This document shows positions 25,899 to 35,012 of a DNA stretch of 64,000 nucleotides, one piece after another. Source of the stretch: Saccharicrinis sp050296935 (lineage in GTDB: Bacteria; Bacteroidota; Bacteroidia; Bacteroidales; Marinilabiliaceae); NCBI GenBank assembly GCA_050296935.1, contig JBNKRV010000211.1:11869-75868 (forward strand). Direction: 5' to 3'. Every line of letters starts with the position of its first letter. The stretch's first letter is position 1. The position numbers and the translations under genes were made by a program. The notes under the pieces were generated by a model, which was not told where the DNA came from, searched no databases, and worked only from the letters and a program-made list of their open reading frames with translations.

Positions 25899-25925
25899 TA
25901 GGGGGCGGGTGTCCCCTATTTTATT
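25899..25925 (+). promoter_or_regulatory. terminator-like leader hairpin upstream of rimP
   Basis: TAGGGG / CCCCTA stem with an 8-base GC-rich loop, immediately followed by TTTTATT, located between the predicted transcription start and the rimP ATG. It has the form of an intrinsic terminator, so it may attenuate the operon. Confidence 0.55.
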
Positions 25926-25936
25926 ACTATTAGGCC

Positions 25937-26401
25937 ATGATTACAAAGGAAAGCATCAGTGAAATTATAGAAGAAAGAGTAGCAGAAGATAACTGTTATT
26001 TAGTTGATGTTAAAGTGTCAACTGGAAATAAGATCATTGTATTGGTAGATAGTTATTCGGGTGTTAATATTGATTATTGCATTCAGATAAGTCGTTTGAT
26101 TGAAGGGACTTTAGATAGGGATCAGGAAGATTTTGAGCTTGAGGTTTCAACACCGGGACTGGGTCAGCCATTTAAAGTGCTTAACCAATATAAAAAAAAT
26201 GTAGGGAAAGAGGTTGAAGTAAATCCTCTGGAGGGAGCCCCACTTAAAGGGAAATTAACCGAAGTTTCTGATTCAGGATTTGTAATTGAAGAAGAAAAAA
26301 AAGTTAAGGTAGAAGGTAAAAAGAAAAAAGAAATAAAGATATTTAGTCATAACTATAAGTTCGACGAGGTTAAATCGGTAAAGGTAATTATTTCGTTTTA
26401 A
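25937..26401 (+). CDS. rimP: ribosome maturation factor RimP
   Basis: Helps 30S subunit assembly; 154 residues, cytoplasmic. Two-domain layout: N-terminal 'EERVAEDNCYLVDVKVS' region and the conserved 'FELEVSTPGLGQPF' block (about 72-86) before an Sm-like C-terminal barrel. That barrel includes a lysine-rich stretch near residues 118-136. It is the first gene of the rimP-nusA-infB operon, whose order is conserved across bacteria. Confidence 0.93.
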   Translation: MITKESISEIIEERVAEDNCYLVDVKVSTGNKIIVLVDSYSGVNIDYCIQISRLIEGTLDRDQEDFELEVSTPGLGQPFKVLNQYKKNVGKEVEVNPLEGAPLKGKLTEVSDSGFVIEEEKKVKVEGKKKKEIKIFSHNYKFDEVKSVKVIISF

Positions 26402-26422
26402 CAAGCTGACAAATAACAAGTC

Positions 26423-27658
26423 ATGGAAAACATTAATTTAATTGATACTTTTTCGGAGTTTAAAGAGCTTAAAAGCATTGATCGTGCAACCATGATCAGA
26501 GTGCTTGAAGATTCTTTTAGAAGTGTTTTAATTAAGAGATTTGGTACAGATGAAAATTTCGATGTTATTATTAACACTGATAAAGGAGATTTTGAAATCT
26601 GGAGAAATAGAGAGATTGTTGAGGATGATGAATTAGAGGATGAGAATCTTCAGATATCACTTTCGGAGGCAAAGAAAATAGATCAGGATTACGAAGTAGG
26701 CGAAGAGGTTACTGATGAAGTCAAATTTCTTGATTTTGGACGAAGAGCCATATTAAGTTTACGTCAAAACTTATCTGCCCGTATCCTTGAATTAGAAAAA
26801 GATAATATATATCACAAGTACAAAGATCGTATTGGTGATATTATTACGGGTGAAGTATATCAGATTTGGAAAAGAGAGATCTTAATCCAGGATGATGAAG
26901 GAAATGAATTGATCTTACCAAAAGCGGAACAAATTCCATCTGATTTTTTCAGAAAAGGAGATAATGTTCGTGCAGTTGTAGTGAAAGTGGAAATTCGTAA
27001 CAATAATCCATTAATTATTGTATCCCGTACTTCTCCTGTATTTCTGGAAAGATTATTTGAATTAGAAGTACCTGAGATTTTTGATGGACTTATTACCATC
27101 AAAAAAATTGTTCGTGTTCCTGGAGAAAGAGCAAAGGTTGCTGTTGAATCGTACGATGAACGTATTGATCCTGTAGGAGCTTGTGTGGGTATGAAGGGAA
27201 GCCGGATTCACGGAATAGTTCGTGAGTTAAGAAATGAAAATATTGATGTAATCAATTATACTACTAATGTTCAACTTTTTATTCAAAGAGCGTTGAATCC
27301 TGCTAAGATAAATAGTATCAAACTATTTGATGAGGATAACAGAGCTCAGGTGTATCTACGCCCTGAAGAAGTAAGTCTGGCTATTGGTAAAGGCGGTTTA
27401 AATATTAAGTTAGCAAGTCAGTTAACTGGTTATGAGCTTGATGTGTATCGCGAGATGGAGGAAGATGATGAAGATGTGAGCCTGGATGAATTTGCAGATG
27501 AAATTGAAAGCTGGATTTTGGATGAAATAAAATCTATAGGTTGTGACACTGCAAAGTCCGTACTGGATTTATCTGTTGAAGACTTGGTGAAAAGAACAGA
27601 TCTTGAGCAAGAAACGATAGAAGAAGTAATAAGAATATTGAGTGCAGAATTTGAATAA
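26423..27658 (+). CDS. nusA: transcription termination/antitermination factor NusA
   Basis: RNA polymerase-binding elongation factor of 411 residues. N-terminal polymerase-binding domain (1-125), S1 domain (about 132-200, 'IGDIITGEVYQIWKREILIQ' in part), then two KH domains (about 225-350; 'VGACVGMKGSRIHGIVREL' in part and 'AIGKGGLNIKLASQL'). A short acidic tail carries a helix-hairpin-like end rather than the two acidic repeats of E. coli. It lies 21 bases after rimP. Because NusA acts at terminators, the leader hairpin of the same operon is a plausible autoregulatory site (inference). Confidence 0.96.
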   Translation: MENINLIDTFSEFKELKSIDRATMIRVLEDSFRSVLIKRFGTDENFDVIINTDKGDFEIWRNREIVEDDELEDENLQISLSEAKKIDQDYEVGEEVTDEVKFLDFGRRAILSLRQNLSARILELEKDNIYHKYKDRIGDIITGEVYQIWKREILIQDDEGNELILPKAEQIPSDFFRKGDNVRAVVVKVEIRNNNPLIIVSRTSPVFLERLFELEVPEIFDGLITIKKIVRVPGERAKVAVESYDERIDPVGACVGMKGSRIHGIVRELRNENIDVINYTTNVQLFIQRALNPAKINSIKLFDEDNRAQVYLRPEEVSLAIGKGGLNIKLASQLTGYELDVYREMEEDDEDVSLDEFADEIESWILDEIKSIGCDTAKSVLDLSVEDLVKRTDLEQETIEEVIRILSAEFE

Positions 27659-27664
27659 ATCTAG

Positions 27665-27672
27665 TATTTTTG
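27665..27672 (+). promoter_or_regulatory. possible internal promoter before infB
   Basis: TATTTTTG, exact TAnnTTTG, 6 bases after the nusA stop and 53 bases before infB. It may allow extra infB transcription. Confidence 0.35.
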
Positions 27673-27725
27673 TCTGCATCAATAATTTATAATAGCATTT
27701 AATAGAGAAAACATTAATTTCCAAT

Positions 27726-30700
27726 ATGGCAGTTGGTAAAACAAATAGACTAAGTAAAGTTGCAAGAGAGTTCAATGTTGGGATTCATACAATTGTTGAA
27801 TTTCTTCAGAAAAAAGGATTTGAGGTTGAAACTAATCCCAATACCAAAGTAACTGAAGAGATGTATCATCATATTGAAAATGAATACAATACGGACTTGA
27901 ATGTTCGTAAGAAATCAGAAGCTCTCAGCAAACAGAAACATCAAAAAGAAACGATCTCTATAGAAGATATCAGAAAAGATCTTGATGCTCCTGCTGAGAA
28001 AGAATCAACTCCGAAAGAGGAGGTAAAACCTGAAAAAATTGAGATTCCTCATAAAGAGGCTCCTAAAGTATTGGGTAAGATTGATCTGGATAATGTTTCT
28101 GGTAAGAAAACACAACCAAAGGAGGAAGTGAAAGATACTCCGGTAGAAGAAGCTAAGTCTTCCGTAAAGGAAGCTGAAAAGCCTGCAGAACAAAAAAAGG
28201 AAGAGCCTGAAAAGGAAGAATCAAAGAAAGAAGAACCTAAAAAGGAAGAACCTAAAAAGGAAGAGCCTAAAAAAGACGTTGAGGAGCCTCATAAACCAAC
28301 TGCCAAAAGAACAATTGAGGAACCAAAGGTTTTAGGTAAAATAGATATTGATTCTGTGAATAAACCTCAAAAGAGTAAAAAGAAACCTGAGAAAGTCGAA
28401 AGTCGTTCTGAAGAAAAGGAAGCTACTCCTCCTGAAAAGGAAACTCCAAAGGTAGAGGAACAGCCTAAAAAAATAGAAAAGGTGGAGCATAAACCTAAAA
28501 ATGAGAAATCCCCTGAAACTCCAGTGCTGAATAAAAAGGAAGGTTCAGAGGAAAAAAGTGATAGCGTATTTAAACCTACTCAGGTTAAAAAGCTTTCAGG
28601 TCCTACAGTGGTAGGTAAAATTGAATTGCCTAAAACTCCGGTTAAATCGGATAATGCAGGCGATAAAAATAAGAAGAAGAAGAGAAAACGTATACGCAAA
28701 GATAAAGAGCGTGTAAATATAAATGAAAAACAAAGCCAGCAAGGTAGTGGAGGTAACCAACAACAAGGAGGTGGCCAGAAACAAAGAGGACCTGGTGGAC
28801 AACAGAATAATCAAAGAAATCAGGATAGACCTAATCGCAGGCAGAAACCAGTGCATCGTCGTCCTGTAAAAGCTGAGATTAGTGAAGAAGACGTTCAAAA
28901 GCAGATTAAAGATACACTAGCCAGATTAACTGCGGGAAAAGGAAAGTCAAAAGCTTCCCGTCACCGTAGAGATAAGCGGGATGCAGTTAGTCAGAAGCAA
29001 ATGGCCGAAATGGAAAAGGCCAGCCAGGAAAAGAATGTTATTAAGGTAACAGAATTTGTGACGGTTGCGGAATTGGCATCGATGATGAATGTTCAGGTAA
29101 ACCAGATTATTGCATCTTGTATGAGTCTTGGTTTGTTCGTGTCTATAAATCAGAGATTAGATGCGGAAACCATTACTTTGGTTGCTGAAGAGTTTGATCA
29201 TACCGTAGAATTTATTAGTGTTGAAGTTGCTGCTGCAATTGAAGAGGATGAAATTGAGGATGAAACTCAATTAGAACCACGTTCTCCTATTGTTACAGTA
29301 ATGGGGCATGTTGACCACGGTAAAACATCTTTACTGGATCATATTCGTAATGCTAATGTGATTCAGGGTGAAGCCGGGGGTATTACTCAGCATATTGGTG
29401 CGTATTCCGTTACTTTGGAATCAGGACGTAAGATTACATTCCTTGATACTCCGGGTCATGAGGCTTTTACCGCCATGCGTGCTCGTGGAGCCCAGGTTAC
29501 TGATATCGCCATTATTATTGTAGCTGCGGATGATAATGTGATGCCTCAAACGGTTGAAGCTATCAATCACGCTTCTGCTGCAGGTGTGCCAATTGTGTTT
29601 GCTATCAATAAAATAGATAAACCAGGTGCTAATCCTGATAAGATAAAAGAAGAACTGGCAAATATGAATTACCTGGTTGAAGACTGGGGAGGTAAATATC
29701 AGTGTCAGGAAATTTCAGCTAAAAACGGTATTAATATAGATGTACTTCTTGAAAAAGTACTTTTAGAAGCTGATCTTTTAGAGCTTCAGGCCGTGAAGGA
29801 AAAAAGAGCTGTTGGTTCAGTTATTGAATCATCATTAGATAAAGGTAGAGGATATGTAACAACAGTATTGGTACAATCAGGTACTTTACGTGTTGGAGAT
29901 ATTATTCTGGCGGGTAGTTACATGGGGCACGTGAAAGCCATGTTTAACGAAAGAAATAAGAAAGTTGATGAAGCAGGTCCTTCAGAACCAGTGTTAATGC
30001 TGGGTTTAAACGGAGCAGCTCAGGCGGGTGAGAAGTTCAATGTTATGGAAAGCGAACGTGAGGCTAAAGAGATTACGAATAAACGTACTCAGTTACAGCG
30101 TGAGCAAGGAATGAGAACTAAAAAGCATATTACGCTTGATGAAATTGGTCGTCGTATCGCCATTGGAAACTTCCAGGAATTGAATGTTATTGTGAAGGGT
30201 GATGTGGATGGTTCTATTGAAGCATTAGCAGATTCGTTGATCAAACTTTCTACTGATGAAATTCAGGTTAATGTGATACATAAAGCGGTAGGACAAATAT
30301 CTGAGTCAGATATCATGTTGGCGGCAGCATCCAATGCTATTGTAATTGGATTCCAGGTTCGTCCTTCTATTGCAGCCAGAAAGATTGCAGAAAAAGAAGA
30401 GATTGATATCAGACTTTACTCTATCATCTACGATGCTATTGAAGAATTGAAGTCTGCTATGGAAGGAATGTTATCTCCTGAAATAAAAGAGCAAATTATT
30501 GCATCGCTTGAAATTCGCGAAACCTTTAAAATTACTAAGGTGGGTACGATTGCAGGTTGTATGGTTAAGGAAGGTAAGATTAAACGTAGTTCTAAAATCC
30601 GCCTGATTCGAGAAGGTATTGTAATATATACTGGATTGTTAGGTTCATTGAAGCGATTTAAAGATGACGCTAAAGAAGTAGCTTCTGGTTATGAATGTGG

Positions 30701-30785
30701 ATTAAATATCGAAAATTACAACGATATCAAAGTTGGTGACGTTGTGGAAGCATTTGAAGAAGTGGAAGTGTCTAGGAAGTTATAA
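27726..30785 (+). CDS. infB: translation initiation factor IF-2
   Basis: GTPase that brings initiator tRNA to the 30S subunit; 1019 residues. An N-terminal IF2 helix-turn module (4-55) precedes a ~350-residue disordered linker rich in Lys, Glu and Pro. The linker has tandem 'KKEEP' units near residues 160-180 and a Gly/Gln/Arg-rich segment near 335-385. A second IF2N module lies at about 440-490. The G domain carries 'GHVDHGKT' (527-534), 'DTPGHEAF' and 'NKIDK'. Domains II-IV follow to the end. Domain order is normal for the phylum. A terminator follows. Confidence 0.97.
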   Translation: MAVGKTNRLSKVAREFNVGIHTIVEFLQKKGFEVETNPNTKVTEEMYHHIENEYNTDLNVRKKSEALSKQKHQKETISIEDIRKDLDAPAEKESTPKEEVKPEKIEIPHKEAPKVLGKIDLDNVSGKKTQPKEEVKDTPVEEAKSSVKEAEKPAEQKKEEPEKEESKKEEPKKEEPKKEEPKKDVEEPHKPTAKRTIEEPKVLGKIDIDSVNKPQKSKKKPEKVESRSEEKEATPPEKETPKVEEQPKKIEKVEHKPKNEKSPETPVLNKKEGSEEKSDSVFKPTQVKKLSGPTVVGKIELPKTPVKSDNAGDKNKKKKRKRIRKDKERVNINEKQSQQGSGGNQQQGGGQKQRGPGGQQNNQRNQDRPNRRQKPVHRRPVKAEISEEDVQKQIKDTLARLTAGKGKSKASRHRRDKRDAVSQKQMAEMEKASQEKNVIKVTEFVTVAELASMMNVQVNQIIASCMSLGLFVSINQRLDAETITLVAEEFDHTVEFISVEVAAAIEEDEIEDETQLEPRSPIVTVMGHVDHGKTSLLDHIRNANVIQGEAGGITQHIGAYSVTLESGRKITFLDTPGHEAFTAMRARGAQVTDIAIIIVAADDNVMPQTVEAINHASAAGVPIVFAINKIDKPGANPDKIKEELANMNYLVEDWGGKYQCQEISAKNGINIDVLLEKVLLEADLLELQAVKEKRAVGSVIESSLDKGRGYVTTVLVQSGTLRVGDIILAGSYMGHVKAMFNERNKKVDEAGPSEPVLMLGLNGAAQAGEKFNVMESEREAKEITNKRTQLQREQGMRTKKHITLDEIGRRIAIGNFQELNVIVKGDVDGSIEALADSLIKLSTDEIQVNVIHKAVGQISESDIMLAAASNAIVIGFQVRPSIAARKIAEKEEIDIRLYSIIYDAIEELKSAMEGMLSPEIKEQIIASLEIRETFKITKVGTIAGCMVKEGKIKRSSKIRLIREGIVIYTGLLGSLKRFKDDAKEVASGYECGLNIENYNDIKVGDVVEAFEEVEVSRKL

Positions 30786-30807
30786 AAGAGATTTATAATA
30801 TATCATT

Positions 30808-30847
30808 AAAAAACCCCTGTTCATTTTATATGAACAGGGTTTTTTTG
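30808..30847 (+). terminator. Rho-independent terminator after infB
   Basis: Stem AACCCCTGTTCAT / ATGAACAGGGTT (one bulged C) with a five-base loop and a run of seven T. Because the left arm is preceded by a run of A, it can also terminate minus-strand transcripts. Confidence 0.9.
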
Positions 30848-30860
30848 TAAAGCATAAACG

Positions 30861-30942
30861 GTATGAATCAGAATTTTATCGAAAGCCTTATAAACAATTA
30901 CTAAGAAGGGAAATCTAAAATTTGATATCGAACACAGGTTTA
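30861..30942 (-). repeat. MITE-like repeat, family B, degenerate copy
   Basis: Read on the minus strand it begins AACCTGTGTTCGATATCAAA and continues with TTTATAAGGCTTTCGATA, a weaker version of the GGTATTCGATAGAAC core of the other copies. It lies in the gap between infB and the convergent anti-sigma gene, just past the terminator. Confidence 0.5.
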
Positions 30943-30986
30943 TGCATATTCTGGTTACTGCTTGATGTAAACCTCAGCAACAGTAG

Positions 30987-32309
30987 TTATTGAAAATTGA
31001 ATATCAATGTTCTTGAGCTCTTTATATTATTATTTTTCAACTTAGCAGGTTCCCATTTTCCCATTTCAATTATCTTATCCTTAAGCAATTTTTCAAAACG
31101 AATTTCTGTTTGTGTAATCATTTCTATATGGGTAACCTCACCAGTATTTGAAATAATCAGTTCAACTTCAACTTTTTTGTTTTCGTGGTTTGAATTCGGG
31201 AAACTGTTTTTTAAACTATTCTCTATCTTTCGGATATACCTTTTAATATTAATAGGTGGTTTAGGTGGAGTTTCAGGTTCAAGAATCTCATCAGACTGTA
31301 TTGCTTCTGAGCTTTCAATGTCATTGATCGAATGTTTTTCTTTTTTTTGATATTCCACTCCAATCAATTCTTGCATGGCAAATATGTCACTTTCTAAAAC
31401 GATATCACCAATAGAATCTTTATCTATAGTAATTCTCTTTTTTTTATGTCCCAGGTAATCTACTTTTATATTATGTTCTTCGTTTTTGGGAACGGTTATC
31501 TTAAAATCCCCTTCTTTATTGGTTACAGTAGCGGTACTTGATTGTGTATCAAATACAGAGACTACTGGTAATGGTTTTCCATTTTCATCAATAACTTTTC
31601 CTTTTACTTGAATAAATGAATCAGGTGTGATCTTTTTTGTGCCGTCTAAAATATAGGATTCTCTGGATGTTCTTGTTTTATTTGAGGTTATTGTAGCTGC
31701 TGCAATTCTGCCTTTAATTGATTTATGTGTTGTAGTCTCTGAATCGGTTCTTAAAATATGGCTTTTAATAGCGTTCTTTTTATATAAAGAGGTGTTGTCT
31801 GTTGTGCTTGAACTTAATGAATGTAACGGCTGAGGTTTAACTGGTGAATTACTTTCTGCTATTTTTGATTCAGCAGTTGTTGTGTTTCTTTCTTCCATTG
31901 TTATTGGAACGATTACTTCTTCTTCTATTGTGATATCATTATTTTCTATAGGTTCACTGAATTTTGTAGGGTTATCAAATGCCTTTTCCTGATTCTTACT
32001 TAATAACTTTTCATTTTGTATGGTGTTAATAAATATCAAAATTGAAATGCCAATAGTTAGTAATGATATGGCTGCAATTCGAATCCAGACAGGCAGAATT
32101 ATACCAGATTTCTGCTTGTTAAATTTCTTTTCAATTTCCTGTAAAGAGGCTTTTATTTCATCTGGATTTATTTGTTCATATCCTTCAACAGCATCTTTTA
32201 AAAAAGGATCAATTTCCATTTCTCGTTCAAACATATGCCTTTCCCTGTCCGACATTTGATTTGTCAGATATTGAATAATTTTTGATATGTATTGGTTGCT
32301 ATTTGACAT
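30987..32309 (-). CDS. membrane anti-sigma-like protein with carboxypeptidase-like and TonB-C-like domains
   Basis: A 440-residue single-pass membrane protein. The cytoplasmic N-terminus (1-70; 'YLTNQMSDRERHMFEREM') looks like a zinc-free anti-sigma domain. A membrane helix lies at about 73-96. A disordered segment rich in Ser and Thr follows to ~235. Then comes a carboxypeptidase regulatory-like beta domain (about 238-310, 'GKVIDENGKPLPVVSVFD') and a C-terminal domain (about 355-440) resembling the TonB C-terminal energy-transducer fold. The start overlaps the end of the upstream sigma gene by 11 bases, so the two are translated together. The periplasmic part could sense an outer-membrane partner (inference). 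Confidence 0.82.
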   Translation of the reverse strand: MSNSNQYISKIIQYLTNQMSDRERHMFEREMEIDPFLKDAVEGYEQINPDEIKASLQEIEKKFNKQKSGIILPVWIRIAAISLLTIGISILIFINTIQNEKLLSKNQEKAFDNPTKFSEPIENNDITIEEEVIVPITMEERNTTTAESKIAESNSPVKPQPLHSLSSSTTDNTSLYKKNAIKSHILRTDSETTTHKSIKGRIAAATITSNKTRTSRESYILDGTKKITPDSFIQVKGKVIDENGKPLPVVSVFDTQSSTATVTNKEGDFKITVPKNEEHNIKVDYLGHKKKRITIDKDSIGDIVLESDIFAMQELIGVEYQKKEKHSINDIESSEAIQSDEILEPETPPKPPINIKRYIRKIENSLKNSFPNSNHENKKVEVELIISNTGEVTHIEMITQTEIRFEKLLKDKIIEMGKWEPAKLKNNNIKSSRTLIFNFQ

Positions 32310-32886
32310 GGTTGTTCTTCAGACAAATTTTTAAGTTACGTTTGGCATTTTGAATGTAGCTTTTCACTTTTTTAACCTCGATATTCATTTTCAGGGATAT
32401 CTGTTGATAGCTGAGTTCATTAAAATAGAAAAGTTCAATGCTTTCTTTCTGTTGGAATTTAAGTTTGTCAATGCAATTTTTCAATGCTTTTTCGTTACTC
32501 ATTTTATCTTCTTCATCTATAGGATGAATTATGTAGTTGGATTCCATAAGTTCTGAGCTGAAAAAGTGCTCATCGTCAATTGAAATATTTTGATGCTTTT
32601 TCTTTCTTAATTCCATCAGGCAGTAGTTTTTGGTTACTACATATAGCCAGGGTTTAAAATTCTCAATATTGGAGGTTATGATGGATTTGGCAATTTTCTC
32701 AAATATAAGAGTAACCATATCCTGAGAATCCTCTTTGTCTTTTAAATATTTTAAACAAACACCATAAACCAGATCCATATATCTGGAATATAACTGTCCT
32801 AAAGTATTCAGATCACCATTATGTATATATTGGGTAAGTAAATCAGCGTCAGATATATTTTTCGATTTTGAGAATATGGTTTTCAT
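32299..32886 (-). CDS. ECF-type RNA polymerase sigma factor
   Basis: A 195-residue sigma-70 family factor with region 2 (about 25-90; 'LYSRYMDLVYGVCLKYL' and the -10 recognition helix) and region 4 (about 130-185; 'ELSYQQISLKMNIEVKKVKSYI'). No region 1 or 3, hence extracytoplasmic-function class. Its stop lies within the anti-sigma gene, which is the standard cognate arrangement. The regulon is unknown. The TonB receptor is far away and not an obvious target. Confidence 0.92.
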   Translation of the reverse strand: MKTIFSKSKNISDADLLTQYIHNGDLNTLGQLYSRYMDLVYGVCLKYLKDKEDSQDMVTLIFEKIAKSIITSNIENFKPWLYVVTKNYCLMELRKKKHQNISIDDEHFFSSELMESNYIIHPIDEEDKMSNEKALKNCIDKLKFQQKESIELFYFNELSYQQISLKMNIEVKKVKSYIQNAKRNLKICLKNNHVK

Positions 32887-33453
32887 CTGATTATATTAAA
32901 CTGCAGTTAAAAGTAGAAAAGTTTAAGACAAATATTACAGAATATTTTAAAAACGGTCTAATTCAATGCTTATATTCTTAAAAAACCATAAAATTATTGT
33001 GATAATGTATGTACAATGTTCTATTGAGTACTCAAATTGTTACCTTTGTTTTATATCCACCTGTTTATTTAAAACGAGTAAGTGTTGCTTGTGTTTTATT
33101 GAGTAAATTAATTACTTGAATATCTGACACTTGTCTCTGCGTTCCCTCTGGTCTTGATGTTTGTTATGTAAAGTTGAGCCGTTTTTTACACCAATTCATT
33201 TAAGTTTTGATTTTGAGAAAGTCAATTTTCAATTGATTTTCAATTTATTGCTTATTTAGACTGGCTTAATTTTATTTAATCTAAATAGTTTGTTAATTTT
33301 GCGTTTTTCAATGCAGTAATATGTGATTTATTTCATGTTATTATTGTGTTGAAGTATAAGTTAAATATTATTCAATGCTGTAATCCGGTAAATAATTTAG
33401 ATGAACTCATGTATGTTTAAATTGTTAGAGGATAAAGATATAGATAAGAAGTT
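32887..33453. other. divergent intergenic region between sigma gene and suf operon
   Basis: About 570 bases of AT-rich sequence with no gene. It must hold the promoters of both divergent units. A near-direct repeat (TTTCAATTGATTTTCAATTTA region, ~33226-33247) was noticed. The suf promoter element is given separately. No Fur- or IscR-like operator could be recognised. Confidence 0.45.
33294..33301 (+). promoter_or_regulatory. Bacteroidota -7 promoter element for the suf operon
   Basis: TAATTTTGC, exact TAnnTTTG plus C, 152 bases before sufB. It implies a ~145 base leader. Confidence 0.4.
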
Positions 33454-34902
33454 ATGGCAGAAGATCAGGATAAAATTTTAGAAGAAGTTACTGGAGGTGA
33501 ATATAAATATGGTTTCTCTACTGATATTGAAACAGATTTTATTCCTAAAGGACTCAATGAAGATGTGGTTAGGATTATTTCGGCTAAGAAAAATGAGCCC
33601 GAATGGATGCTTGAATTCAGACTTAAAGCATATAGGCATTGGTTGACGATGAAGTCACCCAGTTGGGCAAAACTGAATCTTCCGGAAATCGATTTTCAGG
33701 AAATCATCTATTATGCTGCTCCTAAAAAGAAACCTCAGTTAGACAATATGGATGAGGTGGATCCTGAGTTAAAGGCAACCTTTGATAAATTAGGAATTCC
33801 ATTGGATGAACAAAAGATTTTGGCTGGAGTTGCTGTGGATGCTGTTATGGATAGCGTTTCGGTTAAAACAACCTTTAAAGAAACATTAGCTGAGAAAGGA
33901 ATTATTTTTTGCAGCTTTAGTGAAGCTGTTCAGGAATATCCCGATTTAGTGAAAAAATATATGGGATCAGTTGTTCCTTACACAGATAATTATTTCGCAG
34001 CACTTAATTGTGCCGTTTTTAGCGATGGTTCCTTTGTATATATCCCTAAAGGTGTGAGATGTCCAATAGAACTGTCTACCTATTTTAGAATTAATGCAAT
34101 AAATACCGGACAATTTGAGCGTACTTTAATTGTAGCTGATGATGATAGTTATGTAAGTTATCTTGAGGGCTGTACAGCTCCGCAACGAGATGAAAATCAA
34201 TTGCATGCTGCTATTGTTGAAATAATTGCAATGGAACGTGCTGAGGTAAAATATTCGACCGTTCAGAATTGGTACCCGGGCGATAAAAATGGTAAGGGAG
34301 GAATTTACAATTTTGTTACCAAAAGAGGAAATTGTAAAGGAGACTACTCCAAGATCATGTGGACACAGGTGGAGACTGGTTCTGCAATTACCTGGAAATA
34401 TCCAAGCTGTATTTTAATGGGGGATCATTCTGTTGGTGAGTTTTATTCCGTTGCAGTAACAAATAATCACCAGCAAGCGGATACAGGTACCAAAATGATT
34501 CATATAGGTAAAAACACCAGAAGTTTAATTGTATCTAAAGGTGTTTCTGCAGGAAAAAGTCAGAATAGTTACAGAGGATTGGTTAGAGTGAATAAGAAGG
34601 CAGAGAATGCACGTAATTTTTCACAGTGTGATTCATTGTTAATGGGAGACCAATGTGGTGCTCATACTTTTCCATATCTCGAGATTAATAATAATTCTGC
34701 TGTGGTTGAGCACGAAGCTACAACCTCAAAAATCGGAGAGGATCAGATCTTTTATTGTAATACGAGAGGTTTGTCAACCGAGGATGCCGTAGGATTAATT
34801 GTGAATGGATATGTTAAAGAAGTAATTAACCAATTACCAATGGAGTTTGCTGTAGAAGCACAAAAATTATTGCAAATTAGTTTAGAAGGTAGTGTAGGGT
34901 AA
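33454..34902 (+). CDS. sufB: Fe-S cluster assembly protein SufB
   Basis: Scaffold subunit of the SufBCD complex, 482 residues. The beta-helix core shows 'PIELSTYFRINAINTGQFERTLI' (quoted in part) and 'GDKNGKGGIYNFVTKRG'. The conserved cysteine region is 'SQCDSLLMGDQCGAHTFP', and 'VEHEATTSKIGEDQIFY' holds the metal-interacting His/Glu. The protein ends 'SLEGSVG', as SufB commonly does. It heads a complete sufBCDSE-type operon. Confidence 0.97.
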   Translation: MAEDQDKILEEVTGGEYKYGFSTDIETDFIPKGLNEDVVRIISAKKNEPEWMLEFRLKAYRHWLTMKSPSWAKLNLPEIDFQEIIYYAAPKKKPQLDNMDEVDPELKATFDKLGIPLDEQKILAGVAVDAVMDSVSVKTTFKETLAEKGIIFCSFSEAVQEYPDLVKKYMGSVVPYTDNYFAALNCAVFSDGSFVYIPKGVRCPIELSTYFRINAINTGQFERTLIVADDDSYVSYLEGCTAPQRDENQLHAAIVEIIAMERAEVKYSTVQNWYPGDKNGKGGIYNFVTKRGNCKGDYSKIMWTQVETGSAITWKYPSCILMGDHSVGEFYSVAVTNNHQQADTGTKMIHIGKNTRSLIVSKGVSAGKSQNSYRGLVRVNKKAENARNFSQCDSLLMGDQCGAHTFPYLEINNNSAVVEHEATTSKIGEDQIFYCNTRGLSTEDAVGLIVNGYVKEVINQLPMEFAVEAQKLLQISLEGSVG

Positions 34903-35012
34903 GTGTACTTATCTGTTCATTGCAAAAATGAAAGAACTCTTATTGTTGTATAATTATAAGAGTAGTACGCTTAACTAACTATCAGTTTTATAAACTTTTT
35001 AATACAAATAGA

